Source of the DNA: Streptomyces abyssomicinicus
GTDB lineage: Bacteria; Actinomycetota; Actinomycetes; Streptomycetales; Streptomycetaceae
Assembly (NCBI RefSeq): GCF_008974245.1
Contig: NZ_BBZI01000010.1
Location: 124,001-188,000 of the forward strand
DNA: 64,000 bases
Direction: 5' to 3'
In this document: positions 16,271 through 23,404 of the stretch, one piece after another
Layout of the letters: every line of letters starts with the position of its first letter
How positions within the stretch are numbered: the first letter of the stretch is position 1
Program-made: the position numbers and the translations under genes
Notes under the pieces: model-generated
What the model was told of the DNA's origin: nothing
What the model saw: only the letters and a program-made list of their open reading frames with translations
Databases searched by the model: none

Positions 16271-17050
16271 ATGTCCCCCGCAACTGCCGCGGCCGCCGCG
16301 GCCGTAGTACCCGCCGCGCCCTTCGTACCCGTGCTCCGCTCCGAGTGGATCAAGATCCGGTCGGTGCGGGCGAGCTGGGGCTCGCTGCTGGCGATCCTGC
16401 TCGTCACCACGGCCCTCACCGTCCTGGCCTACGCCACCATCGGCGAGTCGGAGGCGGCGAACGGGGGGAACCGGGTGAAGGAGGCCTTCTACACGATGAA
16501 CTTCGCCCAGGTGGCGGCCCTCGCCTACGGGGCCACCGCGGTGTCCTCGGAGTACCGCGAGGGCGCCCTGCGCGTCTCCCTGGCGGCCGTGCCGCGCCGC
16601 GGACTGCTCTACTGCTGCAAGACCGCGGTGATCGCGGTCACCGCCCTGCTGGTGTCCGTCCCGACCACCTTCGCGGCCTTCCTGGTCGGCCAGGCCTTCC
16701 TCGGCGAGTACGCCATCGGGCTCGGCCACCCGGGAGTGCTGCAGGCCTGCGTCGGCGGAGCGGTCTACCTGGTGCTGATGACGCTGTTCGCCGCCGGCCT
16801 CACCTTCCTGCTGCGCAGCGCCGTCGGCGCGCTGAGCGTCCTGGTCCCGTTCGTCCTGGTGGGGTCGTTCGTGCTCGGCGACGGGGCCGGAGGGATCGGC
16901 GCCTACCTGCCCGACCGGGCCGGCAGCCACTTCTTCCGGGAGACCTCGCCGGGACCGCTCGGGCCCTGGGAAGGGCTCGCCGTGACCGCCCTGTGGGCGG
17001 CCGCCGCGCTGGCCGTCGGCTGGTGGGCGATGCGCCGCCGGGACGCCTGA
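16271..17050 (+). CDS. ABC-2 type transporter permease
   Basis: A 259-residue membrane protein with six hydrophobic segments. The N-terminal cytoplasmic element PVLRSEWIKIRSVRASWG is the hallmark of actinobacterial ABC-2 permeases. It is followed by helices near residues 38-60, 85-100, 118-140, 155-180, 190-205 and 235-252. The conserved VSSEYREGALRVSLAAVPRR coupling segment is present. It forms an exporter with the ATPase immediately upstream. The substrate is unknown, perhaps a peptide or antibiotic given the two-component partner. Confidence 0.88.
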   Translation: MSPATAAAAAAVVPAAPFVPVLRSEWIKIRSVRASWGSLLAILLVTTALTVLAYATIGESEAANGGNRVKEAFYTMNFAQVAALAYGATAVSSEYREGALRVSLAAVPRRGLLYCCKTAVIAVTALLVSVPTTFAAFLVGQAFLGEYAIGLGHPGVLQACVGGAVYLVLMTLFAAGLTFLLRSAVGALSVLVPFVLVGSFVLGDGAGGIGAYLPDRAGSHFFRETSPGPLGPWEGLAVTALWAAAALAVGWWAMRRRDA

Positions 17051-17079
17051 CCGGCCGTCCCGGCGGCGGCCGCCGGACC

Positions 17080-17397
17080 TCAGTGCAGGAACTTCAGCCC
17101 GACCACCCCGCCCACGATCAGGGCCAGGCAGATCAGACGGGCGGCGGTGGCGGGCTCGTGCAGGAAGAGCATCCCGTAGAGAGCCGTGCCGACGGCCCCG
17201 ATGCCGACCCAGACCGCGTAACCGGTGCCGATCGGGATCGAGCGCATCGCGTAGGCCAGCCCGCCCATGCTGAGCACGAGGGCGGCGGCGAAGAGCAGGG
17301 TGGGAACCAGGCGGGTGAAACCCCGCGAGGCGTTCAGGGCGACGGCCCAGACGGTTTCGAGCAGTCCGGACACGATCAGTACGAGCCAGGCCGACAT
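17080..17397 (-). CDS. gdx: Guanidinium exporter, Gdx/SugE subtype of the SMR family
   Basis: A 105-residue small multidrug resistance protein with four membrane helices. The dual-topology dimer couples proton entry to export of guanidinium. The conserved Glu14 lies in GLLETVW. The Gdx/SugE rather than EmrE subtype is indicated by ASRGFTRLVPTL, SIPIGTGYAVWVGIGAVGTA and the GVVGLKFLH end. The 5' leader carries a guanidine-III riboswitch, which independently identifies the substrate. The ATG at 17397 has GAAGGGG about ten bases upstream. The older name is sugE. Confidence 0.92.
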   Translation of the reverse strand: MSAWLVLIVSGLLETVWAVALNASRGFTRLVPTLLFAAALVLSMGGLAYAMRSIPIGTGYAVWVGIGAVGTALYGMLFLHEPATAARLICLALIVGGVVGLKFLH

Positions 17398-17432
17398 GGC
17401 GGCGGAACCCCTTCGGAAGAGACGGCAGTCGG

Positions 17433-17473
17433 TACGCCGTCTTGTCCTCACCGGGTACGACGCGCTCGTCCGG
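17433..17473 (-). promoter_or_regulatory. Guanidine-III riboswitch (ykkC-III)
   Basis: Read on the minus strand from 17473, the leader contains CCGGACGAG, then GUACCCGG, then AGGACAAGACGGCG. This is almost base for base the core of the guanidine-III riboswitch from Thermobifida fusca. It folds as a pseudoknot that closes a guanidinium pocket, and the CGCGUCGU / GACGGCG complement keeps the pairing with G-U replacements. It ends 35 bases before the start codon of the Gdx gene. Its 3' GACGGC arm (17441-17436) can instead pair with 17426-17421, giving an alternative hairpin nearer the ribosome site, so control is likely at translation initiation. Confidence 0.92.
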
Positions 17474-17498
17474 GGCCGCGCCGGGCGACCACGTCCGA

Positions 17499-17504
17499 GG
17501 CTAA
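17499..17504 (-). promoter_or_regulatory. Possible -10 (TTAGCC) for the riboswitch-gdx transcript
   Basis: TTAGCC on the minus strand lies about 25 bases before the riboswitch core, so a transcript from here would include the whole aptamer. No clear -35 is visible. The rest of 17505-17700 is GC-rich sequence in which I see no gene. Confidence 0.3.
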
Positions 17505-17711
17505 CACGCCCGGACCGGCCGGTGCCGGGGCCCGCTTCCGGGGGTGAGGGGCGGCACCCGGCGAGGGCCCGAAGCGCCGGCGGGCCGCTCCCGCACGCCC
17601 TCGGGGAACCGGGCCCGACCTGCGCCGCAGCCCGCCGGGCCGGGCGCCCGACGGGCGGGAACGGCCGGGGAACCGGCTCCCGGCGGTGATGCGGGCGTGG
17701 TTCCCGAGCGC

Positions 17712-17733
17712 CCGTGTGACGTGGTACACACGG
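17712..17733. promoter_or_regulatory. Inverted repeat, possible operator
   Basis: CCGTGTG at 17712-17718 and CACACGG at 17727-17733 are perfect reverse complements separated by eight bases. They sit 38 bases before the start codon of the DUF839 gene, inside its expected promoter. Confidence 0.4.
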
Positions 17734-17770
17734 CTGATCACACTCCTGTCCGCCAGCAGGAAGGTCGCCC

Positions 17771-19144
17771 ATGTCCGCAACACGACGTCAGATGATCGCC
17801 CGCTCCGGTGCACTCGGAGCGGGCGTCGTGGTCTCCGGGGCCGTCGCGGAGCTCTTCTCCGTGTCCGCCGCCTCCGCGCTGCCGCTCACCGAGGCGGGAT
17901 ACGGTCCGCTGACGCCCGACCCCCACGGCCTGCTCGACCTGCCGAAAGGTTTCAGCTACCGGGTGCTCTCCCGCGAGGGCGAGGCCCTCCGCTCCGGCGA
18001 GGGACAGGTGCCCTCCCACTGCGACGGCATGACCGCGCTGCCCGGCAGGAAGGGCCGCGTCCACCTCGTCCGCAACCACGAGAACCGCACGACCGCCGCG
18101 CTCGGCGTCCCCACCGTCGAGGGGCTCACCTATGACCCCGCGGCCAAGGGCGGCTGCACCCTGATCACCCTGGACGGCCCCGACGGCGCGGTCGTCGACG
18201 AACGCGTGGCCGTCGCGGGCACCGCGGTCAACTGCAGCGGAGGACCCACCCCTTGGGGCACCTGGCTGACCTGCGAGGAGACCGAGGACAAGGCCGGAGT
18301 CGCCGGCTACGCCAAGGACCACGGCTTCATCTTCGAGGTCGACCCCGCCGACCCCCGGCGCAGCGGCGCGGTGCCGCTCACCGCGATGGGCCGGTTCCAG
18401 CACGAGGCGGTCGCCGTCGACCCCGTCCACGGCCTCGTCTACGAGACCGAGGACGCCTTCGTCGCCCCCTTCGGCCTGTTCTACCGCTTCCTGCCCGACC
18501 GGCCGGAGGGCCGCCTGGGTTCGCTCCGCGCGGGCGGACGGCTCCAGGCGATGCGGGTGCCGGACCTGCCCGACCTGTCCGTCGTCGACGAACCCGGCGC
18601 GAGCTTCGGCGGCGTGCGGTGGGTGGACGTTCCCGACCCGCTGGCCGCCCGGACTCCGACCCGTCTCCAGGACTACGGCCCGGGCGGCGTCACCCGGGGG
18701 CAGAAACTCGAGGGCTGCTACTGGGGCGGGCGCTCCGTCTACTTCGTCTCCTCCTACGCCCGCACCGGCGAGGGATCCGGTGCCGACCACCACGGCCAGG
18801 TCTGGCGCTACGACCCCGGTGCCCGCCGCCTCACCCTGGTGATCGTCTTCGGCCCCGGCTCGGACGTCCAGCTGCCGGGCGAGTCCCCGGACAACATCTG
18901 CCTGGCACCCGGGGGCTCGCTGATGGTCTGCGAGGACGGCAGCGGCGCCCAGCACGTCCACGGGGTCACCCGCCGCGGCGAGGTCTACACCCTGGCCCGC
19001 AACGCCCAGAACATCGGCACCGAAGAGGCCCCGGAATGGGGCGAGTTCGCCGGCGTCGCCTTCTCGCCCGACGGCGGGACCATGTACGTCAACTGCTACG
19101 ACCCGGGCACCACCTTCGCCGTCACGGGTCCCTGGCGGAGGTAG
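17771..19144 (+). CDS. Tat-exported DUF839 (PhoX-like) protein
   Basis: A 457-residue secreted protein. The N-terminus has a twin-arginine signal (TRRQMIARSGALGAG, with the double Arg at residues 4-5 and an Ala-rich hydrophobic stretch ending near ASA at about 35). The mature part is a DUF839/PhoX beta-propeller: LVRNHENRT, NCSGGPTPWGTWLTCEET with the metal-site Glu residues, GRFQHEAVAVDP, KLEGCYWGG and SPDNICLAPGGSLMVCEDG. PhoX enzymes are calcium-iron alkaline phosphatases. Whether this member is catalytic needs testing. GGAAGG precedes the ATG. A hairpin at 19152-19178 terminates it. Confidence 0.88.
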   Translation: MSATRRQMIARSGALGAGVVVSGAVAELFSVSAASALPLTEAGYGPLTPDPHGLLDLPKGFSYRVLSREGEALRSGEGQVPSHCDGMTALPGRKGRVHLVRNHENRTTAALGVPTVEGLTYDPAAKGGCTLITLDGPDGAVVDERVAVAGTAVNCSGGPTPWGTWLTCEETEDKAGVAGYAKDHGFIFEVDPADPRRSGAVPLTAMGRFQHEAVAVDPVHGLVYETEDAFVAPFGLFYRFLPDRPEGRLGSLRAGGRLQAMRVPDLPDLSVVDEPGASFGGVRWVDVPDPLAARTPTRLQDYGPGGVTRGQKLEGCYWGGRSVYFVSSYARTGEGSGADHHGQVWRYDPGARRLTLVIVFGPGSDVQLPGESPDNICLAPGGSLMVCEDGSGAQHVHGVTRRGEVYTLARNAQNIGTEEAPEWGEFAGVAFSPDGGTMYVNCYDPGTTFAVTGPWRR

Positions 19145-19151
19145 CGCGTGG

Positions 19152-19178
19152 GGGCGGCCCGCCCGCCGCGGGCCGCCC
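19152..19178. terminator. Hairpin terminator between convergent genes
   Basis: GGGCGGCCCGC (19152-19162) pairs perfectly with 19168-19178 around a five-base loop. It is placed after the DUF839 gene and before the convergent DUF7691 gene. Confidence 0.7.
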
Positions 19179-19207
19179 CGTGCGCCGGAGGCCGGGGACG
19201 CCGGTCC

Positions 19208-19828
19208 TCAGAACCGGAAGCCGACGACCCCGAAGCCGGGCCGCGCCGCCGCGCGCCGCATCCACCCGACGCACTGCATGACGGCGTCCGCCACCTCCGG
19301 CTCCAGCGGCGGCGCCTCGCCGGAGGCGTCCACCTCACGCCGGGTGGCCTCGAACTGCTCCAGCGCCTCCGCGATCGCCCCGGGCGTCCATTCGCCGTAG
19401 TCCGGGGTGTCCGCCCGGGGCAGCGGCGCGGGGAGCCCGCCGAAACCGAACTCCTCGACCGAGACGGCGGTGACGCCCAGGGTCTTCAGCCCGTTGTCGA
19501 CCACCGTGAGCCAGTCGCCCCGGTGCGGGGTGAAGCAGCCGTTGTCCAGGGGGACCCCCGTGAGTCCGCACAGCCGCTCGTAGGCGTAGCCGTACCGGAA
19601 CCCGTGGTCCTCGTTCCGGCTGAACGGGCCGCCGTGCACCACCGCGCGCAGCGCCTCGAAGGCCGTGGGCGCGCCCTCCTCGATGGCGTGCGCGAACCAC
19701 CGGTCGTCGCGGTCGAGGGCGTCCCCGAACCGGTCGCGGACGACTTCCAGCAACTGCTCGTCCTTCGATCCCACCAGCGCGCGGGTGGCGGCCACTTCGA
19801 GCAGGTACACGTTCAGGGAGGAACTCAT
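19208..19828 (-). CDS. DUF7691-like hypothetical protein
   Basis: A 206-residue soluble protein that resembles the DUF7691 family of Streptomyces. It starts with SSSLNVYLLEVAATRALVGS, has an Asp/Arg-rich helix and carries a conserved middle (RYGYAYERLCGLTGVPLDNG). The middle is followed by VEEFGFGGLPAPLPRADTPDYGEW and a helical C-terminus ending near PGFGVVGFRF. Function is unknown. No signal or membrane segment. A candidate SigB-type promoter lies at 19896-19872. Confidence 0.6.
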   Translation of the reverse strand: MSSSLNVYLLEVAATRALVGSKDEQLLEVVRDRFGDALDRDDRWFAHAIEEGAPTAFEALRAVVHGGPFSRNEDHGFRYGYAYERLCGLTGVPLDNGCFTPHRGDWLTVVDNGLKTLGVTAVSVEEFGFGGLPAPLPRADTPDYGEWTPGAIAEALEQFEATRREVDASGEAPPLEPEVADAVMQCVGWMRRAAARPGFGVVGFRF

Positions 19829-19871
19829 GGCCGAAGGCTACCGAGCCCCACCGACACCGGGACGCGCCGCG

Positions 19872-19896
19872 GTACCCGCAACCGCGTGGTCCAGAC
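19872..19896 (-). promoter_or_regulatory. Possible SigB-type promoter
   Basis: Minus strand: GTCT at 19896-19893, 15 bases, then a perfect GGGTAC at 19877-19872. This fits G-N-N-T, 14-16 bases, GGGTAC/T. Transcription would start roughly 35-40 bases before the start codon at 19828. Confidence 0.4.
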
Positions 19897-19959
19897 TGGT
19901 CCCGTGCGACTGAGTCATGACACGACCGCGGCCACCGGCCGTGAGCAGGGAGGCAGCTG

Positions 19960-20844
19960 ATGACCCGTCCGATCGCCGTAGGAGTGGACGGAACCCCGGA
20001 GAGCCTGGCGGCGCTGGAATGGGCGGCCCTCGAGGCCGGCCGGCGCGGGGCCGGGCTGCGGGTGGCCCACGTCTGGGAGCCGCGCCGGGTGAGCGGCGCG
20101 GAGGAGCGCAGCGGCACCACACAGGAGCAGGAGCGCTGGGTCCGGCAGGGCGTGGAGGACTCCGTCCGCGGCCTGACCGAGCGCCACCCGGGGCTGGACG
20201 TGCGCACCCACATCCTGCGGGGCGAGGCGGCGGAAGGCCTCGCGCAGTGCGCCGACGGCGCCGGCATGCTGGTCCTCGGCTCCCGCGGACGGGGCATCCT
20301 GCTCGGCTTCCTGCTCGGCTCCGTCGGCCGGCAGGTGATCGGCGGGGCGAGCCTCCCGGTGGTCCTGGTCCGCGCGGACGTCAAGGACGGGCCCGAGGCG
20401 GCCGGTGAGGTCGTCGTCGGACAGCACGGCGAGCCGGAGGACAGCGCCGAGACGCTGCGCTTCGCCTTCGAGACGGCCGCCGCGGCCGGCGCCCCGCTGC
20501 GCGCGGTGCGCGCCTGGTCGCTGCCCCCGGTCTTCGCCTACAGCCCCGGCTCGCTCCAGCTGCTGGACGAGGCCGGCGGCCCGGTGCCGTTCGAGCGCAA
20601 GGCACTGGCCGCCGCCCTGGCGCCCTGGCGGGAGCGGTTCCCCGGCGTCCGGGTGACGGAGCAGGTGGAGATGGGCAGCGCCGGGGAGGTGCTGCTGTCG
20701 CTGTCCGGCGGGGCCCGCCTGATGGTCGTCGGGCGCCGCGCCCACCGCTCCGCGATCGGCAGCCGGCTCGGCTCGGTGGCCGACGCGATGGTCCACCACG
20801 CCGCCTGCCCGGTGGCCGTCGTCCCCCCGGCGCCCGCCGCATAG
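19960..20844 (+). CDS. Universal stress protein with two Usp domains
   Basis: A 294-residue cytoplasmic protein made of two tandem UspA domains (about 1-140 and 148-290). Each begins with a strand like IAVGVDGTPESLAALEWA. The first domain carries the ATP-binding loop GSRGRGILLGFLLGSV, and the second a divergent GRRAHRSAIGSRLGSV. Such proteins bind ATP and help survival under stress or low oxygen. GGGAGG six bases before the ATG confirms the start. The structured intergenic space that follows (20845-20977) holds two GC-rich hairpins. Confidence 0.9.
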   Translation: MTRPIAVGVDGTPESLAALEWAALEAGRRGAGLRVAHVWEPRRVSGAEERSGTTQEQERWVRQGVEDSVRGLTERHPGLDVRTHILRGEAAEGLAQCADGAGMLVLGSRGRGILLGFLLGSVGRQVIGGASLPVVLVRADVKDGPEAAGEVVVGQHGEPEDSAETLRFAFETAAAAGAPLRAVRAWSLPPVFAYSPGSLQLLDEAGGPVPFERKALAAALAPWRERFPGVRVTEQVEMGSAGEVLLSLSGGARLMVVGRRAHRSAIGSRLGSVADAMVHHAACPVAVVPPAPAA

Positions 20845-20977
20845 GTTCCCCGCGGCGCAGGTCACGGGTTAGATTGCCGCGCGCCCACCGCACCGCTCGG
20901 CGGGCGCGCGGCCGGCCCCGCGGATCTGGCGCGGGGGCCGCAGAACCGAGCAAGAGCTGATCAGAGGGGACACCGTC

Positions 20978-22651
20978 ATGGACGCGGACGTCATCGTCGT
21001 CGGAGCCGGCCTGGCGGGCCTGGTCGCCGCCCATGAGATCACCCGCCAGGGGCGGCGGGTCCTGCTGCTGGACCAGGAGAACCCCGCCAACCTCGGCGGC
21101 CAGGCGTTCTGGTCCTTCGGCGGTCTCTTCCTGGTCGACTCCCCGGAGCAGCGGCGGCTGCGCGTCAAGGACTCCTTCGAACTGGCGTGGAGCGACTGGC
21201 AGGGCAGCGCCGCCTTCGACCGCACCGACGACGAGGACGCCTGGGCCGTCCGCTGGGCCCGCGCCTACGTCGAATGGGCGGCGGGGGAGAAGCGTTCCTG
21301 GCTCGACGGCCACGGCATCACCTTCCTGCCGACCGTCGGCTGGGCCGAGCGCGGCGACCTGACGGCGGGCGGCCACGGGAACTCGGTCCCGCGCTTCCAC
21401 GTCGCCTGGGGCACCGGCACCGGCGTCGTCGCGCCCTTCGTCCGGTACGCCCAGCAGGCCTTCCAGGACGGGCTGCTGTCCTTCCGCCACCGGCACCGGG
21501 TCGACGAGCTCGTCGTGGAGCGGGGCGCCGTCCGCGGGGTGCGCGGCACGCTGCTCGCCGACGACGACTCCCCGCGCGGCGTCGCCTCCAACCGCGACGC
21601 GGTCGGCGAGTTCGAACTCACCGCCCAGGCCGTGGTGGTGACCAGCGGCGGCATCGGCGCCGACCACGACATCGTCCGCCGGTACTGGCCCGAGCGGCTC
21701 GGCACCGCACCGTCGAGCATGGTCACCGGGGTCCCCGCGTACGTGGACGGCAGGATGCTGGGCATCACCGAGAGCGCCGGGGCGCGGCTGGTCAACCGCG
21801 ACCGCATGTGGCACTACACCGAGGGCGTGCGCAACTGGGACCCGATATGGGCGGGCCACGGCATCCGCATCCTGCCCGGCCCGTCGTCGGTCTGGCTGGA
21901 CGCGCTCGGCCGCCGCCTGCCCGCGCCCTGCCTCCCCGGCTACGACACCCTGGGCACGCTGCGCCACCTGCGCACCACCGAGGACATCGCCGCGTACGAC
22001 CACTCGTGGTTCGTCCTCACCCAGAAGATGATCGAGAAGGAGTTCGCGCTCTCCGGCTCCGAGCAGAACCCCGACATCACCGCCAAGGACCGCAAGGCCT
22101 TCCTCCGGGAGCGCATCCTCGGCAAGGGCGCCCCCGCGCCGGTCGAGGCGTTCAAGCGGCACGGAGCCGACTTCGTGGTCGCGGACACCGTCGAGGAACT
22201 CGTCGGGAAGATGAACGCCCTCACCGACAAGCCGCTGCTCGACGCGGCCGAGGTCCGCCGGCAGATCGAGGAGCGCGACCGCCAGCTGGCCAACCCGTAC
22301 AGCAAGGACGCCCAGATCCAGGGCATCCACAACGCCCGGCGCTACCTCGGCGACCGGCTCGGCCGGGTGGCCACCCCGCACCGTGTCCTCGACCCCGGGG
22401 CCGGACCGCTGATCGGCGTCAAGCTGCACGTCCTCACCCGCAAGACGCTCGGCGGCATCCAGACGGACCTGGACTCGCGCGCCCTCGGCCCGGACGGCAC
22501 CCCCGTCGAGGGCCTCTACGCGGCCGGCGAGGTAGCCGGCTTCGGCGGAGGCGGCGTCCACGGGTACAACGCCCTGGAGGGGACCTTCCTCGGCGGCTGC
22601 CTGTTCTCCGGCCGCGCCGCCGGCCGCGCGGCCGCCCGCGCCGTGGCCTGA
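20978..22651 (+). CDS. FAD-dependent dehydrogenase, KsdD/fumarate-reductase flavoprotein type
   Basis: A 557-residue flavoprotein. The dinucleotide fold is VIVVGAGLAGLVAAHEI (residues 4-20), followed by LLLDQENPANLGGQAFWSFGG. The C-terminal FAD-binding end is LYAAGEVAGFGGGGVHGYNALEGTFLGG, typical of the 3-ketosteroid-dehydrogenase-like branch of the FAD_binding_2 family. The substrate is not certain: the steroid-type catalytic tyrosines cannot be assigned by eye. It is a single gene with its own leader. A 17-bp unit spanning its stop codon is duplicated immediately downstream. Confidence 0.85.
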   Translation: MDADVIVVGAGLAGLVAAHEITRQGRRVLLLDQENPANLGGQAFWSFGGLFLVDSPEQRRLRVKDSFELAWSDWQGSAAFDRTDDEDAWAVRWARAYVEWAAGEKRSWLDGHGITFLPTVGWAERGDLTAGGHGNSVPRFHVAWGTGTGVVAPFVRYAQQAFQDGLLSFRHRHRVDELVVERGAVRGVRGTLLADDDSPRGVASNRDAVGEFELTAQAVVVTSGGIGADHDIVRRYWPERLGTAPSSMVTGVPAYVDGRMLGITESAGARLVNRDRMWHYTEGVRNWDPIWAGHGIRILPGPSSVWLDALGRRLPAPCLPGYDTLGTLRHLRTTEDIAAYDHSWFVLTQKMIEKEFALSGSEQNPDITAKDRKAFLRERILGKGAPAPVEAFKRHGADFVVADTVEELVGKMNALTDKPLLDAAEVRRQIEERDRQLANPYSKDAQIQGIHNARRYLGDRLGRVATPHRVLDPGAGPLIGVKLHVLTRKTLGGIQTDLDSRALGPDGTPVEGLYAAGEVAGFGGGGVHGYNALEGTFLGGCLFSGRAAGRAAARAVA

Positions 22652-22671
22652 CCCGCGCCGTGGCCTGACCC
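22638..22671. repeat. 17-bp tandem duplication spanning a stop codon
   Basis: GCGCCGTGGCCTGACCC is present twice head to tail, at 22638-22654 and 22655-22671. A decayed third copy follows. The TGA in the first copy is the stop codon of the dehydrogenase. Confidence 0.85.
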
Positions 22672-22776
22672 GCGGCACGGCCTGGCCCCAGTCACGGCTG
22701 CCTGCCCCCGGTACGGCCCGACCAGCCGGAAGGAGGGATTCCACGCGCGGCCGCCGGGTACCCCGGAGTTCGACCG

Positions 22777-22787
22777 GGAGGTGATCA
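22777..22787 (+). promoter_or_regulatory. Extended Shine-Dalgarno sequence
   Basis: GGAGGTGATCA matches the 16S rRNA anti-Shine-Dalgarno tail over ten or eleven bases. It lies three bases before a GTG start (nine from the GGAGG core). This is far longer than the other sites in the window and settles the start at 22791. Confidence 0.8.
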
Positions 22788-22790
22788 CGC

Positions 22791-23243
22791 GTGGAATCCG
22801 CCGAACGGGACGGCCTGCCCGTCCTGCACACGCTCGACGCGCTCGCGGCACTCCTCGAGCGGCACGACGGGCTCTACCTGCGCTGGTCGAAGGGGCCGGA
22901 CGTCGATGCGGCGAGGTCGTCCAGCAAGGACGACCTCACAGGCATCCCCATGCCCGGGCTCTCCGCCAACCCGCTGGACGTGGAGAGGTGGTGGGAGGAC
23001 CGCCCGCTCCTCCTCTGGGCGGCACGGAGGGTCTACGACTACGAGCACCTCCCCCGGGAGAAGGGCCCGCAGGTCCGCCCCTGGGTCCTCAAGGGCACCG
23101 AGGCGGGCCGCGGCCCGGACAACGAACCGCTGGTCGTGGACGTCGAACCGCTGTGCTGGGTGGGCGACGAGGTGATCGAGGCGTCCCGCGCCGAGGTGGC
23201 CCGCCACCGCGAGGAGTGGGGCCCGCTGAAACGCGGCCGGTGA
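22791..23243 (+). CDS. DUF6098 family protein
   Basis: A 150-residue soluble protein resembling DUF6098 of Streptomyces. It opens with LPVLHTLDALAALLERHDGLYLRWSKGP. The middle has MPGLSANPLDVERWW and RVYDYEHLP, and the end has PLCWVGDEVIEASRAEV. The invariant-looking Trp and Arg residues suggest a fixed fold, but no function is known. The GTG start is backed by an unusually complete Shine-Dalgarno sequence, which implies strong translation. Confidence 0.7.
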   Translation: MESAERDGLPVLHTLDALAALLERHDGLYLRWSKGPDVDAARSSSKDDLTGIPMPGLSANPLDVERWWEDRPLLLWAARRVYDYEHLPREKGPQVRPWVLKGTEAGRGPDNEPLVVDVEPLCWVGDEVIEASRAEVARHREEWGPLKRGR

Positions 23244-23404
23244 GTCCACGGCGCCACCCGGACCGGTCCCGAGTGGCGAAAGATCCCGGAACGCGGTGGG
23301 ATCAAAGGGTCCTTCGGGGGCATCCGGACCGTGTCGTTCCGACGATGCCGTGACGTACGGGCACGGCCGATCAGCCGACCAGGAGCCGCAGAAAGGTGGC
23401 CATC

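Noticed and set aside
14216-17050. Very long rightward open frame of 944 codons across the kinase and ABC genes
   Set aside because: It is mostly the antisense shadow of the sensor kinase and the off-frame shadow of the ATPase. Only its last part is the real permease gene at 16271.
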